Notes: generated by a model from the letters alone, not told the origin. DNA of 64,000 bases from G963668185 sp965237445 (GCA_965237445.1 OZ250142.1:1054001-1118000); one strand, 5' to 3'. Positions 39,967 to 49,520 are shown, counted from the stretch's first letter. Program-made: numbers and translations.

Positions 39967-41184
39967 ATGACCTCGAAGGGCCACCACATTCCATCCTCAA
40001 CAGCCGTAAGTCACGGTCCCGGAGCCGTGTACAGTAAAGTGGTCGTGAAGCTCGGAACCGGCTTGCTGACGCACGGGGGCAACAGCCTGAACGACGTGGT
40101 AATGGAAGATCTGGCCGGCCAGATTGCCCATCTGCACGAAGAGGGGTTGGACGTGGTGGTGGTATCTTCGGGCGCCGTTGCCGCCGGACGATACATCCTG
40201 GGCGCGGCACCGGGCCTGGAGAGCGTCGTGCAAAGACAGGCGTTGGCAGCGGTTGGGCAGGTGGAGCTGATGAGGCGCTACGCAAGGCTGTTTGCGGGGC
40301 GGGACCGGCCAATCCCCGTGGCTCAGGCCATGCTTACACGGCGGGACATCGTCAGCGACCGCCTCAGCTACCTAAACGCACGAAACACGCTGCTCGCGCT
40401 ACTGCGGCAACGCGTGATTCCGATTATCAACGAGAATGACGTTGTGGCGGTCGACGAGATTGTGGGGCAGGTGTTTGGCGACAACGACAACCTTTCGGCC
40501 ATGGTCGCCAACCTCGTGGACGCAGACCTGCTGGTGATGCTGGGAGAGGTCGACGGCCTGTACACATCGGACCCGCGCCTCAATCCAAGCGAGGCAGAGT
40601 TCGTGCCCAGAGTCGAGAATGTGGACGCCGCGATCAGAGACATGGCCGGACCGTCTGCCGACGACAAGGGGCGCGGCGGAATGGTCACGAAGCTCGAAGC
40701 GGCGCGCGTGGCTTCCCAAGTAGGTACGAACGTGGTGATATGCAGCGGGCTCACCGACGGCGTGCTCGATGGCGTAGTCTTCGGAAGGGCGGAAGACGGC
40801 GCCGCTCCGAGACGCACAGTGATCCCGGCCTCGGGGACCAAGACGGAGAGCCGCAGGCGCTGGATGGTGGCAGGGAAGAGCCAAACCGGACACGTTATCG
40901 TGGATGAGGGTGCTTCGAATGCGGTGACCAACAGCAATCGAAGCCTGCTGCCAGCGGGAGTAACGTCGATCTGCGGCGTATTCGAACGCGGAGACATTGT
41001 GCCAATCTGGGACTCCTCAAGGGAGATCGCCGCTGGGTTTTGCAACTACAGCGCCCAAGAGCTGGAGCGAATCAAGGGCATCCAGTCCGCCGACATAGAA
41101 GCCATCCTGGGATATGAGTACGGGGCCGAGGTTGTGCACCGCAACAACATGATGGTGTTTGCCCAACCACCCTCGCGGAGGTGA
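39967..41184 (+). CDS. proB: Glutamate 5-kinase
   Basis: A 405-residue enzyme that phosphorylates glutamate, the first step of proline synthesis. The amino-acid-kinase domain begins VVVKLGTGLLTH and includes VVVVSSGAVAAGR, NENDVVAVDE, FGDNDNLSAMVA and the DDKGRGGMVTKLEAA nucleotide-site segment. A C-terminal PUA domain (about residues 290-385) is present, as in the long form of ProB. The first 20 residues before YSKVVVKLG look non-conserved, so a later GTG start is conceivable. proA follows two bases after the stop. Confidence 0.95.
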   Translation: MTSKGHHIPSSTAVSHGPGAVYSKVVVKLGTGLLTHGGNSLNDVVMEDLAGQIAHLHEEGLDVVVVSSGAVAAGRYILGAAPGLESVVQRQALAAVGQVELMRRYARLFAGRDRPIPVAQAMLTRRDIVSDRLSYLNARNTLLALLRQRVIPIINENDVVAVDEIVGQVFGDNDNLSAMVANLVDADLLVMLGEVDGLYTSDPRLNPSEAEFVPRVENVDAAIRDMAGPSADDKGRGGMVTKLEAARVASQVGTNVVICSGLTDGVLDGVVFGRAEDGAAPRRTVIPASGTKTESRRRWMVAGKSQTGHVIVDEGASNAVTNSNRSLLPAGVTSICGVFERGDIVPIWDSSREIAAGFCNYSAQELERIKGIQSADIEAILGYEYGAEVVHRNNMMVFAQPPSRR

Positions 41185-41186
41185 CC

Positions 41187-42460
41187 ATGCAGAGCGTTGT
41201 GGACAGCTTAACTTCCAAAGCACAGGCAGCCCGAATGGCGGCCCGCGAGATGGCGCGGCTCCCGACGGCAGTGAAGAACGAAAGCCTGCGGAACATCGCG
41301 GAGAGCCTGCATTCCCGGCGCGCCGAGATCCTGGAGGCCAACGCAGCGGACTGCGAAGAGTCGCGGAGGCAGGGACTCTCAGAGGCAGTACTGGACCGGC
41401 TGAGGCTGAGTGAGGAGCGGCTGGAGTCCATAGCAGACGATGTGCGGAGGATCATCGAGTTGCCTGACCCGGTGGGTGAAGTACTCGAAGAGCGCACCTT
41501 GCCGAACGGCCTCGAGGTACGGCGACGAAGGGTCCCGCTCGGCGTCATCGGCGCCATATACGAGAGCCGACCCAACATCACGATCGATATCTCGTCGCTC
41601 TGCTTCAAGGCGGGCAACGCCGTGGTGCTGAGGGGCGGGAAGGAGCCTTTCATTCGAACGCGGCGCTCGCCGGCGTTGTCCGGGACGCTATAGAGAAGGC
41701 AGGCGGGCCGAAGGAGGCCGTCCAGTTCGTGGAGTCAACGGACCGTCAACTCGTGGGCGAGATGCTCAAGATGACAGAATACATAGACCTGATGATCCCA
41801 AGGGGCGGCGCCGAGCTTGTCAGGCGCGTGGCCGAAGATGCAGCAATGCCGGCAGTGACCGGGGGAATCGGCGTGTGCCACGTGTATGTCGATTCGGAGG
41901 CGGACGTGGATATGGCCGTAGAAGTCTCGCACAACGCCAAGGTGCAGCGGCCCACAGTATGCAACGCCCTGGACACGCTACTGGTCCATTCAGCCGTCAG
42001 TCCGAAGTTTCTACCGAAGATAGGCAGACGCTGGGCGGACTCAGGCGTGGAGATGAGATGCGACCGGAGGAGTCGCAGCCTGCTGGAACCCCTGAACGGC
42101 CTGCAGGTCAAGAAGGCTTCGGAGAGCGATTGGGGGCGGGAACACCTGGCTCTTGTGGCATCCGTCAGGGTGGTCGATTCACTTGACGACGCGATGAAGC
42201 ACATCGAGACGTACGGGTCGGGCCACTCTGAGGCCATAGTGACCGAGGACTCCGCCGCCGCCGACCGCTTCCTGGACGAGGTCGATGCCTCGGTGGTGCT
42301 GGTCAACGCCAGCACTCGGTTCAACGACGGCGGGCAGCTTGGGCTCGGAGCGGAAGTGGCAATAAGCACCAACAAGCTGCACGCCCGGGGGCCAATGGGA
42401 CTGCGGGAGTTGACCTCCTACAAGTGGACGGTGGTTGGCGAGGGCCAGATCAGGTCGTAG
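41187..42460 (+). pseudogene. proA: Gamma-glutamyl phosphate reductase, interrupted by one frameshift
   Basis: The second proline-pathway enzyme, converting glutamyl-5-phosphate to the semialdehyde. The first 153 residues run from an ATG at 41187 with a perfect GGAGG five bases upstream, through VPLGVIGAIYESRPN, to VVLRGGKE. At about 41646 one base is missing: the expected GGKE-AFHSN appears only after shifting frame (FHSNAALAGVVRD). The second part to 42460 is intact, including the catalytic cysteine in VCNALDTLLVH and the C-terminal RFNDGGQLGLGAEVAISTNK. Everything but the one base looks functional, so a sequence error or a very recent mutation is likely. Confidence 0.88.
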
Positions 42461-42496
42461 AACGACGGCCGGTGAGGCCGTATGGAGCAGTAAGCA

Positions 42497-42811
42497 ATGT
42501 CCAAATATCTGTTCGAGCGAGAATGCCGCACGGAGTATTCAGAGTGCTACACCATAGTGGAGGATGAGCAGTTCGTGGGAAGGCTCGACCTGCACTTCGC
42601 CGATAACGTTGTGCACTCGTCCCTTAGCGTGGCCGAGCGGCTGACCACCGAAGACATCCAGGAAGTGCTGGATGCCATGGAGGGCCAGCTACTGAACTCC
42701 GTGGGCATACCCCGCCAGGAAATGATCATCCACGTGCACCAAGGCAGGGACATCGGCGCATGGACCAGCCATGACTTCGAGGGCAACGGCGGCTATCAGC
42801 GGATGAGCTAA
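42497..42811 (+). CDS. Small conserved-looking protein of unknown function
   Basis: A 104-residue soluble protein that I do not recognise. It is acidic, begins MSKYLFERECRTEYSECYTI, and seems to have an alpha/beta layout: strands (VGRLDLHF, HSSLSVAE), a helix (TEDIQEVLDAMEG), then strand EMIIHVHQ. No signal peptide, membrane segment or cysteine motif. It follows proA by 36 bases on the same strand and may share its transcript. Its codon use matches its neighbours, so it is probably a real gene. Confidence 0.65.
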   Translation: MSKYLFERECRTEYSECYTIVEDEQFVGRLDLHFADNVVHSSLSVAERLTTEDIQEVLDAMEGQLLNSVGIPRQEMIIHVHQGRDIGAWTSHDFEGNGGYQRMS

Positions 42812-42830
42812 CGCCGCGCCCACGGGGCGC

Positions 42831-43997
42831 TTACGTGTTGTAGGCGCCTTTCTCCCGGTTGTATTCCTGTCTCCAGTTCCTCGGCAGGTCCTTGAATCTG
42901 CTGAGGCGAATGCCATCGATATCTATCGATGACTCACCGTGCATGACGAGGTCCGCCGCGACTTTGCCGGTGGCGGGCGACGGCGCAAATCCGAAGCTGG
43001 CAAGGGTCACGACCACGTAGTTGTTGGGGTGGTCCAGCGTGTCGATGATCGGCGAGTAGTCCGGCGTAGTCTCCACAATGCAGGCCCAACTGCGGATCAG
43101 CGGGACGTCTCCGGCGCCCTCCCACAACTCGTAAATGCGACGTGCGATGTTTCGAATGATGTGGGTGTTCGGCTTGCTGGGAGAGTCCATGTCATCGATG
43201 TCTGTCCACTCGTGCGGGCCGCCGCCGTAGGCCAGATTGCCGCGCTTGGTCTGGCGGCCGTACAGGCCGTTTCCGCTGACGGCGCCCGACCACATCGGCT
43301 CCACCGGCGCGGTAACCGCGATCTCAGGACGGAACGGCGACGTTGGAACGAACGCGCCGACCATCTCTGCCAGCGCAGTGGTCTGCGCACCAGCGGCCGA
43401 CACCACGAAATTGGTCTCGATGTCACCCTCTGACGTTTCGACCGCGGTGACGCTCTCACCCTGCACCTTGAAGCCGGTAACGGTGACGTGCTGCAGGATG
43501 CGGGCGCCGTGGTCCTGGGCAGCCCAAGCGTAGGCCTGAACAGAGCGCTGCGGGTTGGCGTGGCCGCCCATGGGGTTGAACAGCCCGCCGAGGATACGGG
43601 GGGAGATGAGCGGGGCCATTTCCTTGATTGTGTCTGCGTCCAGAACCTTCGCGTCTACCCCCATCTGCTGCAATTCGGGGACCATTTCCTTCTGGAACTC
43701 GAGGGAGTCCTCGTGGAGAGCCACGTTGATCGTGCCCGGCTCGTACTCGGTGGGGTAGCCGAGCTCGTCGTCCATGGTCGGCCAGAGGCGGGCCGCCTCC
43801 ATGCGCAGCGCACGGTCCTTCAGCTCGGACACGCCGCCCGCGCCGACCATTCCGCCGTTGCGGCTCGAAGACTCGTACCCAATCACGCCCTTCTCAAGCA
43901 CCACCACGTCAATGCCAGCCTTTGCGAGCCACCATGCCGTGCTCAACCCGCTGACTCCGGCTCCTATGACTACTACTTCAGCCTTGTCGAATGCCAT
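42831..43997 (-). CDS. FAD-dependent amino-acid/amine oxidoreductase (DadA/glycine-oxidase-like, HcnC-type)
   Basis: A 388-residue DAO-fold flavoprotein. The N-terminal dinucleotide motif is VIGAGVSGLSTAWWLAKAG, followed by YESSSRNGGMVGAGG, where DadA-like enzymes contact flavin and substrate, and a C-terminal CIVETTPDYSPIID with the final FAD contact SFGFAPSPATGK. It should oxidise an amino acid or secondary amine and pass electrons to the partner encoded just upstream (61 bases), a large subunit with a BFD-like 2Fe-2S site. Together they resemble octopine/nopaline oxidase, HcnBC or dye-linked proline dehydrogenase. Confidence 0.88.
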   Translation of the reverse strand: MAFDKAEVVVIGAGVSGLSTAWWLAKAGIDVVVLEKGVIGYESSSRNGGMVGAGGVSELKDRALRMEAARLWPTMDDELGYPTEYEPGTINVALHEDSLEFQKEMVPELQQMGVDAKVLDADTIKEMAPLISPRILGGLFNPMGGHANPQRSVQAYAWAAQDHGARILQHVTVTGFKVQGESVTAVETSEGDIETNFVVSAAGAQTTALAEMVGAFVPTSPFRPEIAVTAPVEPMWSGAVSGNGLYGRQTKRGNLAYGGGPHEWTDIDDMDSPSKPNTHIIRNIARRIYELWEGAGDVPLIRSWACIVETTPDYSPIIDTLDHPNNYVVVTLASFGFAPSPATGKVAADLVMHGESSIDIDGIRLSRFKDLPRNWRQEYNREKGAYNT

Positions 43998-44058
43998 TGG
44001 GACTCTCCTAAAGCGATTTGCTGGACTTGACGGCCAATCCGTTTACCCTGCCGGATCC

Positions 44059-45609
44059 CTACTGACCGGGTGGGTGAGCTCCCACGGGGCCTCTCCTGAA
44101 GTTGCGCGGCATATGCAACCAGCCGGACCAACGGTCCCGCATTTCCTGTGTCTCGTCGTGGGCGTAAATTATCTTGAGGGGGAGGGGACGCAATGGCGCG
44201 CGGTAAGAGGCGAGCGGCACTTCGGCCAGGGGGGTATCCGTGCCGTGAGCGAGCAACATCGACACCTGTTCACGGCAACGGCGGCCCTGGCAATAGCCCA
44301 TGCCGGCACGCGTCAGACGCTTGACCTGGTCCTGGTCCACGGGGCCATCATCCAGCAGCGTGGTGATGTTCCGGCTGCTCATCTGCTCCGAACTCCAGCC
44401 CAGGTACCGGGGAGGAGCTACGTTCAGCAGCTCTCCCTGGGTGACTTCCTCGCACTTGCAGACAAGCACGCCGCTCCCCCCGGACTGCCGCAGGGCGTCG
44501 AACCAGCGCTGACGGTACTGAAAAGCGCCGGCGTCGCCCGGGCCGACCGACGGCGTCAGCTCGGCTACACGTCCATCAGCAGTCGCCCGGTCCGTAGCGC
44601 CAAGACTGTGAGCCGCGGCCGTTCCCGCTATGCGGCCCTGCGCGACGGCGGTCTCCTCCGACGTCACGCCGTTGACTCCAGCAGCATCGCCGGCAACGAA
44701 CACGCCGGGAACGCTGGTCTCCATGTTGTGATCGACCTCGGACACCCATCCACCAAGCTCCGGCTTGAAGGCCATCTGGCAGCCGGTTATGAAGGCGAGG
44801 TCGGCCACGGGGACCTGACCGATGGCGAAGACTACGGAGTCGCAGTCCAGCGTCGTGGCTGCGCCGACCGGAGCCATGTTCTCGTCCATCTCGGAGACTA
44901 CGATTCCGTTCACCTCGTCCCCGTCCGTCCGTACTTCCAGGACGGTGCTCGAGAGGTGGAACGGAATGCCGCGCTCTTCCAGTTCGGCCCTGACCGCGCT
45001 GTTCCCGCGAGCATCAGCGGTGACATCGACCACACCCGCCACTTCCAGGCCCATGCCGGCGGCAGTGCGAGCGACTTCCAGGCCGAGGTCGCCGGCGCCC
45101 AGCACTGCCAGTCGCTGAGAGGACAGTGCCTGATACCGCCCTGCGAGACTGAAGAAACCTCCCGCTCCCAAGACACCTGCGGAGTCCCAGCCCCGGACCG
45201 CAAGAGCAAAATCGCGAGCGCCGGGGGCCAGTATCAAGCGTTCGTACTCGATCATCCAGGAGTGTTCCTGGTCTGAGAGGCCGAGTACAGGGTACTCATG
45301 CTGGTAGCTGTGGTCCTCGTTCTTGAAGCTGCCCCAGACACTGATGCCCAGCCGCACGTCCACTCCGGCCTCTTCGGCCTGCTGGAGCAGTTCGCCGGAG
45401 GTAACGTATCGCTCCAGCATCAGGGCGCGGTTTCGCACGGTGTTCACGAACCGCTCACCGAACATCAGCGGCACGTCCAAGGCCATCATCGAGGGTTCGA
45501 TGGGGTTCTCATCGAAGAGCACGACTTTCACGCCGGCCCTGGCTGCTTCGATAGCCGCCGATGCCCCAGCCGCACCCGCCCCTACGACAGCTAGCTGTAC
45601 GCGTTCCAT
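44059..45609 (-). CDS. FAD/NAD(P)-binding oxidoreductase with BFD-like [2Fe-2S] domain (HcnB/OoxA-like)
   Basis: A 516-residue pyridine-nucleotide-disulfide-oxidoreductase-type flavoprotein. It has two Rossmann motifs, VVGAGAAGASAAIEAA (residues 8-23) and VLGAGDLGLEVARTAAG (169-185), and the FAD motif GVFVAGDAAGVNG (302-314). The C-terminal part has the BFD-like cluster cysteines C384-x-C386 and C440-x4-C445 (CKCEEVT and GYCQGRRC). This is the large subunit of heteromeric amine/amino-acid dehydrogenases such as octopine oxidase or hydrogen cyanide synthase HcnB. The small 2Fe-2S ferredoxin-like subunit (HcnA type) is not next to it. Confidence 0.88.
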   Translation of the reverse strand: MERVQLAVVGAGAAGASAAIEAARAGVKVVLFDENPIEPSMMALDVPLMFGERFVNTVRNRALMLERYVTSGELLQQAEEAGVDVRLGISVWGSFKNEDHSYQHEYPVLGLSDQEHSWMIEYERLILAPGARDFALAVRGWDSAGVLGAGGFFSLAGRYQALSSQRLAVLGAGDLGLEVARTAAGMGLEVAGVVDVTADARGNSAVRAELEERGIPFHLSSTVLEVRTDGDEVNGIVVSEMDENMAPVGAATTLDCDSVVFAIGQVPVADLAFITGCQMAFKPELGGWVSEVDHNMETSVPGVFVAGDAAGVNGVTSEETAVAQGRIAGTAAAHSLGATDRATADGRVAELTPSVGPGDAGAFQYRQRWFDALRQSGGSGVLVCKCEEVTQGELLNVAPPRYLGWSSEQMSSRNITTLLDDGPVDQDQVKRLTRAGMGYCQGRRCREQVSMLLAHGTDTPLAEVPLASYRAPLRPLPLKIIYAHDETQEMRDRWSGWLHMPRNFRRGPVGAHPPGQ

Positions 45610-45785
45610 TCGGCCACTCCTAAAGGTCGTTCGTTAGCGTTCGTCGACAGTAGGACGTCCCTTAAGGACAGTGTCAATGGTACATGACGAGCCCACAGGT
45701 TCAAGGGGCGGCCGCTTGTTCATATCACGGCATGAGAAGGGCCCCGACAATACGATGTCCTATGGCCCTTAATGCGTGTGTGTGG

Positions 45786-46475
45786 CTAGAAGTCCGTGAC
45801 TTCCAGGTCTCCAAACTCGTTGGCCATTCTCAGGCGGTGGGGGCAGATTTTCTCGTAGCCGGCCGAGGGAACGAGGATGACGCGCTCACCATCGCCGGTG
45901 TCTACGGTTACCAGTGTGAACGATGCGTCTTGAAGCGCTTCGGCCGGGGTGCCGGACGCAGGCTGGGCGCTAGTGTCACCGTCAGAGACGACGGCCGATT
46001 CTGCGACCGGACTTGTGACTGCGGCTACTTCGGCGTAGCTTTCGTCGGGTACTTCTGCCGTCGCGTCAACGGACGAGCGCACCAGGCTGGGGACGTACCG
46101 CCATTTCATTGCCGCAGGATCGAAGCTTTGGGCAGGCGACAGTGTCGCCGTCCTGGCGAACTCGACGATCCTGTCGTGGTCCACGAGGTCATCCAACGCG
46201 GAGGTGCTGACGTAGACGGGCGCGGCCTCCTTTGCGCCGACCGAAGCTGCGGTTGCGTTCATCTCATCAGTAGTTTCGGGTTTGGAATCAGCATCGAGCG
46301 AGACGAGGCCCGCGTCGCCGACCGCATCAGGAGTTTGGGATTCGGCGGCTGCTTCGTAAGCGACTGCGTCGAACTGGAGCGCCGGCCCGGAAGAGGACCC
46401 GCAACCGACGAGCAACGTCACTAGCGCCGCAGCCAACGCTGCTATTACCAGCAGCTTTCTCTTCCGCGTCACCAT
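45786..46475 (-). CDS. Lipoprotein of unknown function at the end of the peptide transporter operon
   Basis: About 229 residues. A strong lipoprotein signal, rich in Ala/Leu and ending in LLVGC, is followed by a Ser/Ala/Asp-rich, mostly disordered-looking chain; the last 60 residues (FTLVTVDTGDGERVILVPS, YEKICPHRLRM) look folded. I do not recognise a family. The start is taken at the ATG at 46475 behind GAGGTGG; GTG at 46484 is possible. It lies 31 bases after the DppC-type permease on the same strand, so it may be an accessory of the transporter. Confidence 0.7.
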   Translation of the reverse strand: MVTRKRKLLVIAALAAALVTLLVGCGSSSGPALQFDAVAYEAAAESQTPDAVGDAGLVSLDADSKPETTDEMNATAASVGAKEAAPVYVSTSALDDLVDHDRIVEFARTATLSPAQSFDPAAMKWRYVPSLVRSSVDATAEVPDESYAEVAAVTSPVAESAVVSDGDTSAQPASGTPAEALQDASFTLVTVDTGDGERVILVPSAGYEKICPHRLRMANEFGDLEVTDF

Positions 46476-46506
46476 CCACCTCACCCGCTCAAGGTCCGTA
46501 GCTTGC

Positions 46507-47511
46507 CTACGTTTGGCCGCGTAGACGCGGGTCCAAGAGGTCGCGAAGGCCGTCCCCGAGGAGGTTGATTCCGAGCACTACAAAGCTGATCGCAATGCCG
46601 GGGAATATCGCCAACCACGGCGCGTTGAAAACATGGGTGACCTGCGACATGGTCAGCATTCCGCCCCACGTGGGATTGGGGGGCGGCACACCGTAGCCAA
46701 GGAAGCTCAGTGAGGCTTCGTACAGGATGGCCCCGCCAAGGCTCAACGTGGCAAGCGTGATTATCGGCGCAGCTACGTTCGGCATTATGTGGCCGAACAC
46801 GATCCGCGCATCGGTAGCGCCCAAGGCCCTCGCGGCGGTCACATACTCGCTTTCCTTTACCACAAGCGCCGCTGACCGGATGATCCGGGAGTTCCAGGGC
46901 GTCCAGAGAATCCCGAGCGCGAGAATGATCTTGGTCATGGCCCAGGCCGCAAGCGGCATGAATCCCACCTTCGAGGGCAGTATCGTCACCAGAGTGATGA
47001 GAACCGGCAGAGCCGGGAATGTGAGCCACGCGTCTACGATCCGCTGTATGAACAGGTCGAACTTTCCGCCGAACCACGCGGAGGTCACGCCCAACACTGC
47101 GCCGAAGAAGATACCGAAGGCGACAGTGCCAATGCCCACAAGCACCGAGGTCCGGCCTCCATGAATGACCAAACTCATAAAGTCTCTACCGTTGATGTCC
47201 AGGCCCATAGGATGCCGCCAACTTGGCCCCGGGACCTCCCAAACGCCATAGTCGGGCTGACTCTCGCTCGCATCGCCCGCTTCCGCCAACGACGTACGAA
47301 TCCGGTCCAGATTGGGTTCGTTGATCCCCTCCGGAGCGATCCAAGTGGCAAAGATCCCGATGATCAGGAAGAAGAGCATGATCACGAGCCCAACGGTTGC
47401 CAAAGGCTTGGTCTTGACCAACTGGATCCATAGGTCAATATACCAAGTCCTGGACTTGGCCCTTGAGAGTACTTCCTCAGCTCTTTCAGTTGGTGTTGTG
47501 CTTGTCGTCAT
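46507..47511 (-). CDS. Dipeptide/oligopeptide ABC transporter permease, DppC/OppC type
   Basis: A 334-residue inner-membrane permease. The N-terminal OppC-type helix (about 38-60) and an external loop with MGLDINGRDFMS precede the BPD_transp_1 domain (about 115-325). The coupling EAA loop is EYVTAARALGATDARIVFGHIMPN in sense (residues around 220-245). It pairs with the DppB-type permease upstream. The external loop between helix 1 and 2 is longer than usual and contains an acidic insertion (AEAGDASESQPDYG). No ATPase subunit is encoded nearby. Confidence 0.92.
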   Translation of the reverse strand: MTTSTTPTERAEEVLSRAKSRTWYIDLWIQLVKTKPLATVGLVIMLFFLIIGIFATWIAPEGINEPNLDRIRTSLAEAGDASESQPDYGVWEVPGPSWRHPMGLDINGRDFMSLVIHGGRTSVLVGIGTVAFGIFFGAVLGVTSAWFGGKFDLFIQRIVDAWLTFPALPVLITLVTILPSKVGFMPLAAWAMTKIILALGILWTPWNSRIIRSAALVVKESEYVTAARALGATDARIVFGHIMPNVAAPIITLATLSLGGAILYEASLSFLGYGVPPPNPTWGGMLTMSQVTHVFNAPWLAIFPGIAISFVVLGINLLGDGLRDLLDPRLRGQT

Positions 47512-47567
47512 GCGTTCATTCCTTACTCATGCGACTCTGACAGCCGTGAATGACCTTTTGCCATTGT

Positions 47568-49520
47568 TTATCCGTAATGTATTCGAGGATCCAGCCAGCC
47601 GTAGGTCATGTCCACGATCAGGTTTGAGAGCAGTACTGCCGCCGCGAAGAACAGGTTTATGCCCTGTATCACCGGATAGTCTCGCAGCCTAACCGCGTCC
47701 AGCAGCAGACGGCCAATGCCCGGCACGCTGAACAGGCGCTCGATTACGACCAAGCCGCCGACGATCAACGGGACCTGCATGCCGATGATCGTGACCACCG
47801 GTATCAGGGCGTTCTTCAGCGCGTGGCGGTAAATCACCACACGTTCCCTCAATCCCTTCGACCAAGCCGTTCGTACGTAGTCTTGCCGCAGAACCTCCAG
47901 CATCATGGAGCGCGTCATGCGCATGACGCTGGCAGAGCCGAACAGGCCGCCCACCAGAACCGGAATGGCAAAGAACTTAAGATTTGCCAACGGATTATCG
48001 AAGAAGAAAATGTACTGCAGGGGCGGAGTCCAGTCGAGCAGGACAGCCGGGAGCAGAATCACCATTGTTCCGAGCCAGAAGCTGGGGATTGCCAGCCCGG
48101 CGATGGCGACGGTCCTGCCGGTATAGTCCATCCACGTGTCCTGCCGGACGGCGGACAGAATCCCAAGCGGGACTGCCACCGCCGTGGCCAGAATAATGGT
48201 CATCACTCCAAGCTGCAGCGTAGGCGCCAGTGTTCGGCGCAGGTCCTCGGTAACGGTTCTCGTTCCCACGAGCGACTTCCCCAGGTTGCCTCCGACCGCG
48301 CCCCATTGCCAGAAGCTCTTGGACGAGGCCACGAAGTAACGTACGTTACCGGAGCGTTCATTGATCACTGTCCATGCAGCCAGGAGATCTTTGGAAGGGA
48401 TAGGCTCGTCGTCGGAATCGATCAGCGAAACCCGCTCCCAGGACTCTCCCCCGTCCGGCGTTTCCAGGATAAGGCCATTGTTCCCATAGACGAATCCGCG
48501 TTGCTCGTCGATAAACCCGACACCACGCAGAGTTTCCCGCAACTCCACGGGTTCGCCGGGTGCGTCGCCGTCCAGAACGTAGGAAACCTCTTGCATGCGC
48601 CAGGAAATCCCGGCGTCTTCACTTCGAGTGACCGTGCCTCCATCGCCCACGGCAATAGCCTTGGTCCCTGCAAAAGCCACCGATCGCAGGCGTTCCGACG
48701 TGCCACTGCCTACCGCGCTCCACGTTTCTCCGCCGTCGGACGTACGCAGGATCACGCCGTTCGCGCCTGCCGCAAGGCCGTTGTTCACGTCCGCAAATGC
48801 GACTGAGTGCAGGTCTTCGGACGTGCCGCTGCTTTGAGAATGCCAGGTCGCGCCACCATCCGAGGTTGCTATGATCGTGCCGCCATTGCCCACTGCCCAA
48901 ACGTTCTCGGTGTCCGAGACCACTACGTCCGTGAGGTGCAGAGTGACGCCCGACGACTGATCGAGCCAGGTGCTCTCGCGCCTGCCGCCGCCGGAGGTGG
49001 GGCGTCCCCCTTCCTCGCTATGGATGATGGTCCCGTCGTTGCCCACAGCCCAGACGTGATCCACATCTGCGGCAGATATAGCGTTCATGGTCGCATCGGC
49101 CTTGTGCTGAGGCGTCCAGGTGCGGCCAGCGTCACCGCTTCCCCAGAGGACTTCCTTTCCGACCGACCAGCCATCGACGTTTGTAACAAAGGTCAGGTCC
49201 GTTACCGGGTCCGCCGAGAACTCTCCCAGCTGGCGCCAGGTATCGTCGCTGAAGCTGCTGCGCAGTACGCGGCCTTCCTGGTCCGTCCAGCCCAGGATAA
49301 ACCGGATGTATTGCACCGCGAACGGGTCATCCAGGCCGAGTCTGGCCTTCAGTATCGCAAGTTCCCGCTCTCCCAGGGTGGTCGAGACATCCCGGCCAGC
49401 GCCTAGATACGCCTGCAATGCATCGCCGGGCATCACGCGCGCGATTCCCGCCACAAAGAACGAGGCGATCAACAGTGTGGGAACTAAGAGCAGGACGCGT
49501 CTGAGCAGATATATGCGCAT
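47568..49520 (-). CDS. DppB-type ABC permease with an inserted BNR/Ycf48-like beta-propeller
   Basis: A 650-residue protein, about twice the usual 310-340 of DppB. Helix 1 is at about residues 7-29 and the usual DppB loop reads up to YIRFILG (71-77). An insertion of roughly 290 residues follows (about 88-375), and the DppB sequence resumes at GGNLGKSLVGTRTV (410-423) with the BPD_transp_1 domain to the C-terminus, including the EAA loop DYVRTAWSKGL. The insert has Asp-box motifs S/T-x-D-x-G-x-x-W at 128-135, 219-226, 260-267, 300-307 and 354-361, each after a WAVGNDGTI-like strand, as in Ycf48/BNR propellers. It should lie outside the membrane where the binding protein docks. RBS GGAGAAGG. 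Confidence 0.92.
   Translation of the reverse strand: MRIYLLRRVLLLVPTLLIASFFVAGIARVMPGDALQAYLGAGRDVSTTLGERELAILKARLGLDDPFAVQYIRFILGWTDQEGRVLRSSFSDDTWRQLGEFSADPVTDLTFVTNVDGWSVGKEVLWGSGDAGRTWTPQHKADATMNAISAADVDHVWAVGNDGTIIHSEEGGRPTSGGGRRESTWLDQSSGVTLHLTDVVVSDTENVWAVGNGGTIIATSDGGATWHSQSSGTSEDLHSVAFADVNNGLAAGANGVILRTSDGGETWSAVGSGTSERLRSVAFAGTKAIAVGDGGTVTRSEDAGISWRMQEVSYVLDGDAPGEPVELRETLRGVGFIDEQRGFVYGNNGLILETPDGGESWERVSLIDSDDEPIPSKDLLAAWTVINERSGNVRYFVASSKSFWQWGAVGGNLGKSLVGTRTVTEDLRRTLAPTLQLGVMTIILATAVAVPLGILSAVRQDTWMDYTGRTVAIAGLAIPSFWLGTMVILLPAVLLDWTPPLQYIFFFDNPLANLKFFAIPVLVGGLFGSASVMRMTRSMMLEVLRQDYVRTAWSKGLRERVVIYRHALKNALIPVVTIIGMQVPLIVGGLVVIERLFSVPGIGRLLLDAVRLRDYPVIQGINLFFAAAVLLSNLIVDMTYGWLDPRIHYG

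Noticed and set aside
43774..45276. 500-codon plus-strand frame opposite the two flavoprotein genes
   Set aside because: The minus-strand frames carry complete FAD and Fe-S motifs; the plus frame has none and crosses both genes and the gap between them.
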